Positions 34,081 through 46,404 of a stretch of 64,000 nt of DNA are shown here, one piece after another (the stretch's first letter is position 1; each line of letters opens with the position of its first letter). Under the pieces are notes generated by a model. It was not told the origin of the DNA. It saw only the letters and a program-made list of their open reading frames with translations, and searched no databases. The translations under genes and the position numbers were made by a program. This stretch comes from Cricetomys ansorgei (Eukaryota; Chordata; Mammalia; Rodentia; Nesomyidae). The stretch spans positions 26,206 to 90,205 of the forward strand of contig JAMJFZ010004065.1 in assembly GCA_026225945.1 (NCBI GenBank), written 5' to 3'.

Positions 34081-35768
34081 AAACTCTTTTGGGTAGATGA
34101 ACTAGAGGTTTTTTTTCTTTGCCTCCATAAGCACATAAATTCACATAAATTCAAGAGGTTATATCAAGAGGCTGGCCAAATACCATTTGAATATCCCAAG
34201 CCACTTTCTCTTTTCAAAGAGACACCCATTGAACAAGAATATGTTGAATTTGACTGAATAGTCTAAACAAAAGAGGTAGGCAGAAGTGGTTTGATATCTA
34301 GTCATTTGAAAGAGAAAACATACTTAGAAGAAGTATACATTTAGAAGTTCTAAATATATAAAATATAGCACGTAACACAGTGGAAAGGATTCCCAAGCAG
34401 CTGCTTTAGTTGGCTTAACAGAATGAGCTTTGAGTTGAGTACTGCAGTGAACAGAATTGGGGAAGAGTATTGCACGTTAGTATTTACTGATAAATATGAG
34501 CCGACTGCAGTGGAGGTGACATTTTAATGTACTCCTTCATTTCTGCAGAGGTTTTCATATCAGCTATAGTAATGCTGCCTGTAACCATTATAGTTAATGG
34601 TTCGGAATTTTTGTAATGCCTTTGGGATTCTATTTAAATCGTTTTCATAATTGTTGTCATTTTATTCAAGCCTTTTTGATAAAGGTGGATTTACAACTAG
34701 GGCATTATACGTATTCCAAGAAAGCATCAGTTTTGTGCTTTACAGAAATTTGTTCTGCTTCAAATTATGAATTTGTTCCTTGTTTCTATTGGTGCCATAG
34801 CACACTATGGTAGCTGATAGCTTGTGGGAAAAAAATCAATTATATTTTTATAACATACTTATCTGCTGATATTGGAATAAAGTATGAAAGGTTTTGTTTG
34901 TTTTTCACATTATTTGCAAATCTATAATCATTTTTGAAATATTTATTCGTGTGCATTATGTTTGATGACTATATTTCTACTTTCTTTTCAGATCTCTGTT
35001 AGTCTTTAAATTGAAAGTATCCTCTCTGCACTGGAGGTAAAATGTCTTTGCACAGTACATCTTTTTCATGGGTAGATTTTTCATGAGTAGAATATTAAAT
35101 ATTTCCTAAAAACGACCACTTCTACAGTTTTCTTAGGAGTTTATGAAACGTATTTGAAATAAGTGATATTTTATTTGATCTTTTAAAATTGGGTCAACAC
35201 ATTGATGGAGCATTTACTCCACATGGCACAGTTTGTATTGTTCTAGAGCTTTGTTAGTTAACCAAAATTATATACTTTTTGTAAATATGAAACAAAAAAC
35301 TGACAAGTTAAAGAAGACAGGGATGGATGATGTAGGTTGTGTGTGTGGGGGTGGTCCGTGTCCATGTGCTGTTCTTAAGTATGATTATGGAAGGATTTAT
35401 AGATGGTAGAAAGCTTTCAGTTACAAAGTGAGAGCTTTAGTTGTTTTTAAAATGCAGATATATTAATTGTATAGCTCTTACTCATCTGCCATGTCTAGTT
35501 CATAATAAATAATACAGTAGGAAAATATCTAAACTCGAGGGACATGGAAAAATATTCCATATTTATTCATTATGTTCTAATGATTCACTGTGTTACGTGA
35601 CTGAGGTAAAACCAGGAAGTGAATCATACCTTTAGTCTAATAGGCCTAGCACCAAATATCTACCTGATCATTTTTTAGCTACTAAATAATATTTATCAGG
35701 TAAATGAAATGTAACAGTATTGTAAGAAAAAAGTGTTCTAATTAATTTTGAAATGTGTTAGCATAAAT

Positions 35769-35771
<3 letters not shown>
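34081..35771. other. Repeat-poor AT-rich intron
   Basis: About 1.7 kb without an identifiable repeat. It would be a reasonable place to look for conserved non-coding sequence (for example 34490-35100), but conservation cannot be judged from one sequence. Confidence 0.4.

Positions 35772-35802
<31 letters not shown>
35772..35802. repeat. (CA)n microsatellite
   Basis: About 15 uninterrupted AC units, inverted relative to the GT tract at 35976. Confidence 0.97.
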
Positions 35803-35803
<1 letters not shown>

Positions 35804-35974
35804 CACATTGTCTTCTTGGCTACATGTGCAAACTTTACTGTCAGTTTGTCATTGTTTGTAAAAGCATTTATCTCAGGTAAGACTTTCACTTTTCTCTTGT
35901 TGTCTAATCTCAAGGCTACTGTGAACATAGTTGCAGAGGGCACTGCTTTCCTGGACACAGCCCCAGGTAGCACC

Positions 35975-35975
<1 letters not shown>

Positions 35976-36004
<29 letters not shown>
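35976..36004. repeat. (GT)n microsatellite
   Basis: About 14 uninterrupted TG units, 173 bases from the CA tract. Confidence 0.97.
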
Positions 36005-36006
<2 letters not shown>

Positions 36007-36734
36007 CATGGAACTGGCACAGTGGCTGGTCCTAACTAAAACAAGTGATCCAGAATTGACAGAAAAGTTTTCTCTACCTTTATCAAAGTTCCACTGTAGA
36101 AGAGGCAGGGAGAGATTTTGAGTAATGAGGATAGCAGGGACTAAAGTTCTCAGATGGTGTTGCTTTCCATACTGTGCTCTGAATGCCCTACATACGCACT
36201 AGATACTTGGAGCAGCTCAGTATGGTACCTATAGGTGAGGAAATTAAGGTACAAAAGGGAAAGTCAGATGGTAATTGATGTAAGCTGCTGCTTCCTAATT
36301 ATTTCATATTTTGATTAATCTTTTGGTATAGCCTTCAGTCAAGCAGTATGTATTTCTTTCTGATTCAGGAAATGGACTATGAATCCATTTCTGTGCTGGT
36401 TAAATCTAACAGGACAAAATAATCAGCCTTGGTAGATAACCAAATCTTCTAGCCAGTTACAGTCAGAAACTGTTTAACATCAAACACCAAAACCACACCT
36501 CTATTACCAAACACCTCGTTCCTCCAGTGACCCACTCATGTAACCAGGGTACATTTTCTGAAGAATCCATTTTTGTAATAAAAGAAATTAGTCTTTAAAT
36601 TGAAAATGAATGTCATTTCACACCAACGTCATCTGTATGCTCCATTATAGTTACTGTTGGGACTCAGTCATGTACTTGATTGATCTGAGCAAATGCAAAG
36701 CTACGTCTTCCGTTCAGAGATACTCAGATTCTCT

Positions 36735-36815
36735 CTGTCTGTCGCTGTCTCTTTCTCTCTTCTCTTCCTGACTCTCATTCTCTGTTGTTCTTGCTCTCTC
36801 TCTCTCTCTCTCAGA
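36735..36815. repeat. Pyrimidine (CT)-rich tract
   Basis: CTCTCTCTGTCTGTCGCTGTCTC through a short (CT)n run at about 36796-36813. Confidence 0.9.
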
Positions 36816-39147
36816 CACAGACACAGCCTCGATTTATGGAATATTCTGTATTATTTTTTAAAAATTATATAACATTTAGGAACAGCCTCCAATTCCCAAT
36901 AAGAAAATGAACATTACAATTTTCTGTAAAGTGGAATATAATGCAGCATCCTGATAGTAAATATTATATGAAGAATCGTATGATTTTCTTAGAATTTCAT
37001 TTTTCTTTCCCATTGATTTCACATAGTTTTCTCAGCTGGACAGACACAGCTAATAGGCTGCGAGGTGCTAATGACTGCATTACGGCAATGGTATATTGAT
37101 GTTTATACATTGTGTTGTGTTTTCCATTTGCCTTCAGCACTAGAAACTCTTCAATTCAGTTGGGGATTAAGTTGCCCTGAACAAGGATTTGTAATTGAGG
37201 TCCTAACTCTTCCATGAACCTGCCGGTATTTGGTTACTTCTGTTTCACAGCCTTTCCTCTCCTATTATAAACTGTTCTAAGGTTCTTTTGTGCAAGTATA
37301 GCTTAGATATAGAATAGAAATAAAGTACCACGTGAATGCCCAAAATAGTAAAGATAATGTGCCTTAGCCGACAAAAAGTACTTTTTGGTACTGTTACTAT
37401 GAGTCGACATGCTTACCATTGGTACTAGGGTTGTGTGTTATATATACCTTTAAGCCAAGGGAATGTAATCCTATGTTTAAAATAGAGACTGAATCCAATC
37501 TTTATTTGTGCATGTTCAAATATTGCTGAGTTTCTACTGTGAAGTTACTGAATTGCAACTGTTTTAGTGTGGGCAACAATCCCTTTAATCCTTCTATTCA
37601 TATTGTGTTTAGTGGTTGTTTTGGCACAAGCACTGTATTATAATGTATTAACACACTCAATATTGACAAAAAATGAGATAGAACATATATAGTTACAAAG
37701 CGGTGAGGTAGGAAAGCAGCTGATCACTTTATAAAAGAGGGTACCGCATTTCTTACTCAATTTACAGAAGAGGTTACTGTATGTTTCATGAATCAGATTT
37801 TTCTGAAGCATTTAAAATACTTTTGCTTACAGCTAACTCTCTAATAGCATAATCTGTTGAATTAGAATTGTTCTGAGGATTACCACTGGTCATTTGTAAT
37901 TGTATCTGAGAGCTTGTGAGAAAGTAGCATGGAACAATTTAAGAAAAGCTTTGTGCTCATACAGAGACATAGTGCGGGGGCTCCTATGACATTAGCACCA
38001 ATTATAGTGTAGAACCATGTAATGTTCATATTTGTATAGCAGCGGTAGTTTAGTAATTTCCAGTTAAGCCTCCCGCACTACATTGGAAAAAGTTAAATTA
38101 TCCATTTTTTTTTTATCAAGTCAAGTGACTTGCAAATCCAGGGGATCTTAGAGTTGAGGAAATATGAGTTATTTACAATATTTTCTTTTAAAAATTGGCT
38201 TAACTCATATCTCATTTTTATGGCACAGAGTGAACTCATTGTATTATTTCAGGGACAAATCTCCTTCATCACCAGAAAGCTGAATATCTTGGTTGTTTTG
38301 TTAAAGATTTTCCAAACACATTAGCATTCACAAAACTTGAGTTTCAGCTCACTAGGACAATGCGAACAAAGGGAAAGATAACAGTGGACCAGAAATCCAG
38401 ACTGATTTTTAGGAGAGAGATTTTTGGAGGAATAATTTTCTTAATGGAGCTGGTTGAAGCTTAGATGATTATAAAAGAAATACCAGGAACAAATATGTTA
38501 GTCCATGCCAGTGAATCTTAGGCCTGTGGTGTAGATGGTATCTGAATATTGAGAACACATCCAAATATTTAGAAGACATGATAAATTAAGAGTGAGAAAG
38601 TAGTAGGATTAGTTGGCAATCTGAGTAAAGATGAGGAATGCCCATCCTATGAAATACATACTTCTCACCGACCTTGCACAGATAGACAATTCCTCTCCTT
38701 CCAGGGTAATGAAGACTGCAGGCTTAGTCTGTGAGCTTGGTCACTTGCATGAGGTAGAGAAGCACCTGACTGAAAATAGGGATGCTGGGAAAGTACACAT
38801 AAATGTGGTCACTCCCCTCAGCAGTCTCTTACCACAAGTTCCACAAGTGGCAGTGCCAGGCATAGAACAGAAAGATTCCCCTTTGGAGAACGTGGCCAGC
38901 CCCAGACAACAGCCTGATATTATGGCAAGTAGTGATTTCCTAGCTTGCCCCTGATCATGGCACATCTTCCAACTAGCTTTTTACTACTTACTCTTAACTC
39001 TGGGTTTCATGATTCATCTCTGAGTATCTTCTTCAAAAACGTGTTAGTTGAGTTGGACAGCAGGTACTGTGCAGTACAGGAACCGGGAGGAAAGTAGGAG
39101 ACCCATTTGTGCCGGTCCCAGACAAAGCTTCAGGAAGTGTGCTCCAG
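36816..39147. other. Repeat-poor intron with one 107-codon open frame
   Basis: No repeat family recognised across 2.3 kb. A frame at 38631-38954 (107 codons, + strand) is the longest outside repeats in this part. Its product contains MKTAGLVCELGHLHEVEKHL and I do not recognise it. No flanking splice signals were established, so it is not called a gene. Confidence 0.4.
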
Positions 39148-39257
39148 GCCAGGCATACTGGCTCATGCTTGTAGTCCATACTCGGGTCTGAGGCTGGAGG
39201 ATTGTTGTCAGTTCAAGGCCAGTCCGGGCAATAGAGAACAGTCCCCAAAACATAAAA

Positions 39258-39258
<1 letters not shown>
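39148..39258 (+). repeat. 7SL-derived SINE head (B1/B4-like), plus strand
   Basis: CCAGGCATACTGGCTCATGC, GGCTGGAGGATTGTTGTCAG and TTCAAGGCCAGTCCGGGC, ending in an A-run and an AC repeat. Confidence 0.72.

Positions 39259-39260
<2 letters not shown>

Positions 39261-39321
<61 letters not shown>
39261..39321. repeat. (CA)n microsatellite, about 30 units
   Basis: The longest dinucleotide tract in the window, uninterrupted. Confidence 0.98.
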
Positions 39322-39924
39322 AAACAGTCTCAAGAAAACAGGGGATCTTGGTAGACTGAGCTAATTTTAAGAAAAAAAAAATCTTTAGGGAAATTGATAA
39401 TTTAGTTGGAGAGTATTTAGAAGGATATGAAATCAGGACTGAGAAAATTTAAAAAAAAAAAAAAACAATCAACAACTAGGACAATTTTAAGTTCTAAGAA
39501 TGCAATGCCCCATAACAATGTAAGATGAACTGTCATCATGATACAGTCAGATGAAGAGTAGATCCTGCACATTTACCCACGCTGGGGCACTAGTGGATTG
39601 CTAGTTAATGAAACACTGTGCTGTCACTGTTGGGAAGATGAAGGGGGAAAACTGAAATGGTGGGAAATACACGAGCATTCTCAGTGCTGGATGTCTATGA
39701 GAGGTGTGGCCACAGGGAACGCGAGGGAGCACCACGGGACGAAATAACCAGTAGCTGAGACTCTGCCTTAGGAGTGGGGTAGGCTTGTATAAAGTTGACC
39801 ATCTTCCTTTTAACTTTATTTACTTCCAAAAATAATGTGAATGTGTAATATCGAAAAGATAGGATCGACAGTTACATGTAAACGACATACCCGACTCTCT
39901 AAGTTTCCTAGATAGAGTTGTGTT

Positions 39925-40085
39925 GGTTTGTGACTTTGATGAAGATACTTACATCATAAAAAGCCTTGGTCTCATCATTTGGGAAATGGGGATAATTGCA
40001 CTAATTATAATAATAAAATAAGCTCCATGGATGTCACAAAGACAAAAATATTGTATACAAAGTCCTTTGATACAGTGTTTGGAAC
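39925..40085 (+). repeat. MIR element, plus strand
   Basis: TTGTGACTTTGATGAAG, TTGGTCTCATCATTTGGGAA, ATGGGGATAATTGCACTAAT and CAAAGTCCTTTGATACAGTG follow the MIR consensus in order. Confidence 0.75.
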
Positions 40086-40224
40086 TATACACAGTTGAGA
40101 ATTGTTTTATTTTAATATTTTGCCATAAGTGCATTTGACTCTCAAATCCATTATAATTTGTTAAGCCAGGAGAATTCAAATTACATCTGAATGGTACTTT
40201 GTCTGTAATTTATTATCTTTAAAG

Positions 40225-40460
40225 AAGCGACCGTGGTCTGGTGGCATAGGTACTCAGAAGCTAGGACTAGAACATCCCAAGATCAAAACCTGCTTGAGCT
40301 GCAGAATGAATGAGTTCAAGGCTAGACTGGGCAACTTAATTAGACCCTTAATTAGACCATACCTCAAAATAAAAAGTAGAAAGAGGGCCGAAGATGTAGC
40401 TCTGTGGTAGAGGACTTGCCTGGCACTCACGGAGCTCCATTTCAATCCCTGGTACTGCTG
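40225..40460 (+). repeat. B4-type SINE (7SL head plus ID tail), plus strand
   Basis: GTGGTCTGGTGGCATAGG to TTCAAGGCTAGACTGGGC is a 7SL-like head, and ATGTAGCTCTGTGGTAGAGG, TTGCCTGGCACTCACGG and TTCAATCCCTGGTACTG an ID tail. Arrangement as in B4/RSINE elements. A short duplication TTAATTAGACC lies inside. Confidence 0.85.
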
Positions 40461-40505
40461 CGTGCGTGCGTGTGTGCGTGCGTGTGAGAGAGAGAGAGAC
40501 AGAGA
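40461..40505. repeat. (CGTG)n/(GT)n/(GA)n simple repeat
   Basis: CGTGCGTGCGTGTGTGCGTG followed by GAGAGAGAGAGACAGAGA, grown from the tail of the B4 element. Confidence 0.95.
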
Positions 40506-41755
40506 TTCTGAATATTAAATAAATTTCCAATAAAGGTCACACCACAAATACAGTTTATACCTGTAAGGTTAGTTAGGGCTGTTTTGTAGAAGTCTTCATT
40601 TTAAGTTTTGTTTCAGAAGTCTATTGATTTGTGTGGTCATTATATTGAAGTGAGTTTTTGGCTTATATCTATTGACATCATTAAAAGTTTCAAATTTACT
40701 TCTACAGTACATTTTGTGGCTCCAGTATATCTTGCTATAATGTTTGCTTTTTGTCAAGCGTGTGGCACATTTAGAGAGATACATAATACCTGCAACTTGC
40801 TTTCTTACTAAAAAGCCCATTCAGTTAGTGAAAAAAAAATGTTGGCTTCTACTGTGACTTGTGTCTAGAAATGCAAAGCTTTAGATGATCATGGCTTTTA
40901 AATTTAGTGCATGATTAATTTGCTTATGAAAATCTGTCCCTGAATACTTCTTACTGCATTGCTGTGGAAGGTCTTCAGAACGTATAATAGCCCTGTATGC
41001 ATTTTCTCTCTCATTTTGACACTAGAGGTGTCTGCCTTGTATCTGCAAATTAACGTTTTATGTAGATGTTTCTTAACTCAAGTAAATTAAGAATGCTTTG
41101 GGGAAATATGGCGAATTAAAAATAGACACACACGAGTATGCTTGTTTATTCTGTCAAAAAGAAACATGTTAGAAACAGTGAACAGGATGGATCGAGATGG
41201 GAAGAGAGTGGCAGACACGGGCAGGTGTGCAGCAGACATCTCCAAGTCTAAAATACTCTGAGTTCCTAAGCGAAAATGCTCTGCGTATTTTTCACATAGC
41301 TTTGATTCCTGAATCCCATTGTTTTACTTACCAAAAATAAAATTAAATAAAAAAAAAGAAAATAATAGACAGCAAGTCTAAAATAGAATAAGAAATGGAC
41401 AAAGGAACTTAGCTGTTTACCAGATCGACTTCGTAATCACGCCGAAGAATTAACTCTGAAAAGTTACAGGCGCGTGCTGTGGCAGTTACTCAGAGAAATA
41501 TGTCCGGGATCGAAACCAAAGGATGCTCATGTCGCCTTCTCACTGCAGAAAAGAGTTACAAACAGAATGAGAGAAACTGGAGGTGCTAACATTCATCATA
41601 ACTTAGAATAGGGAAGGGAACAGATAGGTGATGTAGATTTGATCCTGAAAGGCCTGGAAATGGTGATGCCTTAGTAGAAATGCTGCGTCTCCAAAGCCTA
41701 CACTATCTAGGTTCAAAATAGAATTAACTCCCCTTTCAAAGAGGTAGAGCTCTGG

Positions 41756-41771
41756 AGAATCAGCTGATTCT
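41756..41771. repeat. Perfect 16-bp palindrome
   Basis: AGAATCAG followed at once by CTGATTCT. The inner 14 bases are identical to the core of the palindrome at 9360-9381. Confidence 0.95.
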
Positions 41772-42236
41772 AGCTACAGGATAAGGAGTTATTCAAGATT
41801 AATGCAGACTTGCCAGAAGATGCTGAATTAATAGGTCTCCACTGGCCAAACTTGGGACAGTTAGAAAGATGGTAATAGATTGTAACATGATGATTTAAAA
41901 AGGGCATACAGCATACACAGTGTTTTTTTGTTTTTTTTTTTAAGCATGAAAAGTACTCTTACTCAAAAGAATTTCAGCTAATAGATGTAGAATGAATAAT
42001 AAAACTAGGAGAATTAGCATTTTTGCAACCCCAATGTCTGTCTGATTCAGGGACAGATCATCAACAGATGGAAAAGCCACTGTGTAAAACATTCTTGGGG
42101 AACAAAATATGGTTCTGTGCCCAAGTACCAACTACGGCTTATATATTAATCACAAGAGGGAGAGGTACTGCTATATGGAGAGGTCTGGCAGATGTCACTG
42201 TAACTAAGTGAGCACACTTGCCATCAGCACAGTGGC

Positions 42237-42263
42237 GGGGTCGGGGGGTGGGGGTGGGGCGGG
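42237..42263 (+). promoter_or_regulatory. G-quadruplex-forming motif
   Basis: Five G-runs of 4, 6, 5, 4 and 3 separated by loops of 2, 1, 1 and 1 bases. Short loops predict a stable quadruplex on the + strand, which is also the Rnf217 sense strand, so it could form in the pre-mRNA as well as in DNA. Confidence 0.75.
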
Positions 42264-43942
42264 ACTCAAACTGTGTGCCTCCTGACCTGGTATTTGGGAA
42301 GACACACACCAGAAAACGTTCAGCTGGGTTTTCTTAGGATGAAGTAATCCACACATCCACAAAGTGAGACATTCTTCAAAATAACTGACCTGAATTGTTC
42401 ACAATCTAATGACAGTATTTTCTTAGGATGAAGGGCTGAACAGCTGAACCACTAGGACACCTGAATAGACTCTGTGATCCTTGACCAATACTGAATCATT
42501 TTAAAAAACCAACTGTAAAGGACACTGAAGAAAAAATTGAGAAAATGTGACTGTGCATTAATATTAGGTAAAAAAAAATAGTTTATCTGTGCTGCTTCCT
42601 GATCACATGGTTACATTGTGATTAAATACTTTCAAATGATTAAGCACAATGGAAAATGTGTGTGAGGGAAAATATGAAATGTTTCAAAATAGAAAATTAG
42701 AAATAAATTATTTGATGGATAGACTATAACCTTTGTATATATATTTTCCCTTTTAAATAGATGCATTTGTAAGGCATTTTTGAATTTGCAAATGAGGATG
42801 ATAGGAACAGAAGGCAACACTGTATTTCTCTAAATGTGGATTAAGTCTGAAATGTTTTGAAAATATCTGATCACATCATTTTGAGACTTCAAAACAAAAC
42901 TCCTTCTTAGTTGCCATGTAAGTGTATATATCCTTTGAAAAGCATATTCCCTTTGAAAAAGCACCTGCAGCCATCTGTTTCTTGAGAAAATGAAAAAACA
43001 AAACAAAACAACAAAACCACATGTTAAAATTATATCCGTGAAAATCATACATTGCCAGTTTTGCATATGAGATTAAAGTCATAGCTCGCCTTCTAGGTGT
43101 CGGCTTTGTGGAGGGTAGCACAGCGGATCTGGGCAAGAGGCCTGGAAGGTCCTGAGGTCCCCACCTGCTCCCTCTCCTTCATGTGGCTTCCCTAGTGCAG
43201 CAGGCTGGAATGAGTGTCTTGTGCCCTACAACAGGAATTTAGACAGAGATGTTTATCCTCTGTCTCTGGCTGCCAAGATTCTGATTATTCTGTTTTAGTT
43301 TATTTCAACAAATAAAATACTAAGTCGCTTCGTAGGATTCCGAGATTTAAGAACAAAATGCAGCATGTACCTATGAAAAGTAGGTAGTCCATGGAAAGAG
43401 AGCTTGAGACTCTTACGTCAGCACCCAGTAGGAAGAGAATGGAGTGGTTTAAGAGGCACATGGATATGGGCTGCGAGTACACAGTGTTTAGAGATCCCTT
43501 GCCTTTCTGTACTATCATGCTTCTCCTTCTCAAGATGGAGGACTGGGCCCAGTCATCCAGATGGTTTGGGCCTTTTATAGAACCATGATTCATGGACCTG
43601 AGATCTGGTTGTATATTTCTTTTAATTGCCCTGCTTTCTGATGCTAATTACTGCGGCTCAGCTGCCAAGTAAACATCTGCTCAAGGCTGGATTCTGGATA
43701 AAGGCTCTCCTTTGGCTGGGCTTCCTGGAAACTATTCCTGCTTCACACAGAATATTAGATAATCTCCATGAATGCTGCATAGTGTGGGAACAGGACCAGA
43801 CTGTTAGAGGCCAGTTCATAGCTAGAAACCTGACCGACAGGGAGGAAATGTACTGACATATATTAAGGCTTACCATTAGTAATGTCTATGTACACTAACA
43901 TAATAACATTGATATTTTGTTCGCCAAATTAAAAAGATTATG

Positions 43943-43968
43943 GTGTGTGTGTGTGTGTGTGTGTGTGT
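43943..43968. repeat. (GT)n microsatellite
   Basis: About 13 uninterrupted GT units. Confidence 0.97.
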
Positions 43969-44039
43969 ATGCCAGTTTTTTAGGTGATAGTCTTCCATAG
44001 AGAAAAGGGTAGTAAAATGGTTAATATTATTTAGTATTA

Positions 44040-44200
44040 ATACTGCCCTTGCAAATCAATTTGACAGTATGTGTTAAGAGTTTTAGAATAATCATTCCCA
44101 TTGGCCTACTAATTTCAATTCTAGGAATCTAAGCCTAAGGAAATGACCTCAAAAACAGAACACTTTTGCACTGAGATTCATTCCACATTAGCGAAGGGTA
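44040..44200 (+). repeat. Old L1 (L1M-type) ORF2 3' fragment, plus strand
   Basis: CTTGCAAATCAATTTGACAG, TTTCAATTCTAGGAATCTAA and GCCTAAGGAAATGACC match the 3' part of ancient L1 ORF2. Confidence 0.6.
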
Positions 44201-44759
44201 TTTTGCTGAATGCCTGTCCACATGGAGTTGACTGTGTCTTCTTGCTGAGGGGTTGCAGAATGTTCAGAAATATTCTCTGCTTCCGGGGTACCAGAAAATG
44301 ATCACAGACAGCAATGACATGAAAATGGCTCACATTGAGTGAATGTGAAAAGGTAAGGTACTAAACTTGAATTGCATGTAGACTGAATAGGATATGTAGT
44401 ATAGCATATCATATATATAGCATTTATAAGATACACATTTATATAGAGTACATTCTCAAGGAAAAGAATGTGCTCTAATGTATCGTCTAAAATGACAGTA
44501 TTTTGAAGACAATTCAAAACCTGTTTTTTCTACTTTTCCATTTTCTAAATCTCTTTTATAAAATCATTTATCAGTTATGCAAGTATAGGTCATCTCATTT
44601 GCCCTGTATGTTCAAAACAACTAGGAAAATCAGGTATTACATCCTTCAGTAAATAAGGCCATCCACTGGCCAAAGCCGTCACCAAATATTTCCTTCTGCT
44701 CTCCAGGCCCCCAGTATGTCTTCATCAGAAAAAAGGGAAGCACAATGGCCACAGCTTCA

Positions 44760-44905
44760 GTATAAATAACTGCAGCTTTTGCAAGTCAGTTTAGCAACAT
44801 GTCTTAAAGTTCTTACAATAATCACACACTTTTACCCAACAATGCAGTCCATTTCCCTGATACATCTACCCAGGGAAACCTAAGCCTTTTGACTTAGGAA
44901 AAAAT
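44760..44905 (+). repeat. Second L1M-type fragment of the same region, plus strand
   Basis: CTTTTGCAAGTCAGTTTAGC, CACACTTTTACCCAACAATG and AGTCCATTTCCCTGATACATC correspond to the same part of L1 as 44040-44200, so that segment is present twice about 720 bases apart. Confidence 0.5.
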
Positions 44906-45097
44906 AGATATTTCAGCTCTCCCTTATGAAATAATGAGATTATTCAACAATTAGAAAAAAATTGTATAGTTCTATTATTAGCAGAAATCCACTAACATTT
45001 TAGTCAGCAAGTGAAAGTTTGGTAGCTCTTTGATAATTAATGCATTAGTTACTAAATGCATTCATATCTATAGTAAATGTGCTATTGGGCTTTTGGT

Positions 45098-45477
45098 CAC
45101 TAAGACAAACACTTAAGAGAAAATAACTTCAGGACTCTTTGGGACACCTGGTTTCAGAGGATTCAGTCTGGTTGGCTGGATCTGTTGTTTCTGGCCTATG
45201 GGATACATGACATCATGATGGACATTTGTTGACTATAGTTTCCTGGAAGCAGGGAGAAGTAGCAGATGTGGCCAAGTACGAGGTCTATTTTCTAGGATAC
45301 ATCCTTCAGGCATGCTCTGCCTTCCTAACCTTTATTACTTCTGAATTTTCTATTGAGGTTTTTGAATGAATCAGTGGATTAATCCATTGAAGGCACAGTG
45401 CTCATGAGCATTTGTATCAGAGATTAAGCCTTTGATATCAGACTTTTGGGGATACTTAATATCAAACCATAATACTG
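45098..45477 (-). mobile_element. MaLR (MST-like) LTR, minus strand
   Basis: GGTTTCAGAGGATTCAGTC, GACATCATGATGG, GAAGCAGGGAGAAG, CAGTGGATTAATCCATTGA and TTAATATCAAACCATAATAC are antisense MST landmarks in order. Solo LTR. Confidence 0.78.
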
Positions 45478-45884
45478 CCTTTTCTTCTAAGCTGCCTAGG
45501 AACTCTTGCAGGAAGCTGGACTGTGAAGAATGTGCAGACAGAGAGGGCCATAGGAATTACCTGTCATCCATCCCTACTTCAATTATCAGCAGTAGCATCT
45601 GAGACCATAGCAAACCAGGAGTATAGGTGATCTCTTATGAGGTTGGCCTTCCAGCCTTAATGAGTCTGTCCTGGTACTTTGGCTTGATCACCTTTATCCT
45701 CATAGCTACGAAGTGAGGCCATTTTGCAGGCATTCTCTCCCTCATTAAGATAGTCTAGAACCATACACAGTCCATTCCATAACAGGGTCATTTTCTCACC
45801 TCATCTCCCTTATCGCCAGTGGTACCTTATCATTACATAGAAAGCCTCATGCCAGCTGTACTAACCTCTTTCTGAATTTCAACA

Positions 45885-46040
45885 CATGTTTATTAGGAAC
45901 CTACTCTGTGCCAGGTAGTCAGAAGGGTGTAAGAGGTACAAGAATAGACAAGACATAGTTCCTGTCCTTAAGGAATGTATAAGATAACAGGAAAAACAAG
46001 CAATTATCGTAACATAGGATTAATAATTACTCGAACAAGC
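45885..46040 (-). repeat. L2-like ancient LINE fragment, minus strand
   Basis: CATGTTTATTAGGAACCTAC, TCTGTGCCAGGTAGTCAG and ATAGTTCCTGTCCTTAAGG correspond to the reverse of the mammal-wide motif TGCCTGGCACATAGTAGG. Confidence 0.55.
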
Positions 46041-46404
46041 AATATGTGCCAAAGTTGCACATATTATATAAGAAGATCATCAGATGCAGTTATGAGAAAA
46101 TAGAAAAGTCTTTCAGTAGGATTTGACATCTTACTAAGATCTGAAGAATTTATATAAGAAAAACGTCCATAAAATATGTCCTAAATGATGTAAAATGTGC
46201 CCTAGCATGTGTAAGAGCCCAGAAAAAGGCAAATATGAATGAGTCATAGCCTATAATTGGGGAAATAAGGAGCCCCCAAAAGTGGTCAAGTCATGGGTAC
46301 ACATAATGAGTTTTTATTTCATTTGACTGTGAGGATATTGGATATTTTAATTTATGAAGTGCGATGATCAGAATTGTATCTTAGAAATAACACCTTGGGG
46401 GGGG

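Larger units (their letters stand above)
40506..43942. other. Intron with few repeats
   Basis: About 3.4 kb with no recognised transposon. Holds the 16-bp palindrome at 41756 and the G-rich motif at 42237. No exon with splice support. Confidence 0.4.

Noticed and set aside
40395..40460. Possible tRNA or BC1-like RNA gene
   Set aside because: It is the ID tail of a B4 SINE with mutated box regions and a 7SL head attached upstream, so not an independent RNA gene.
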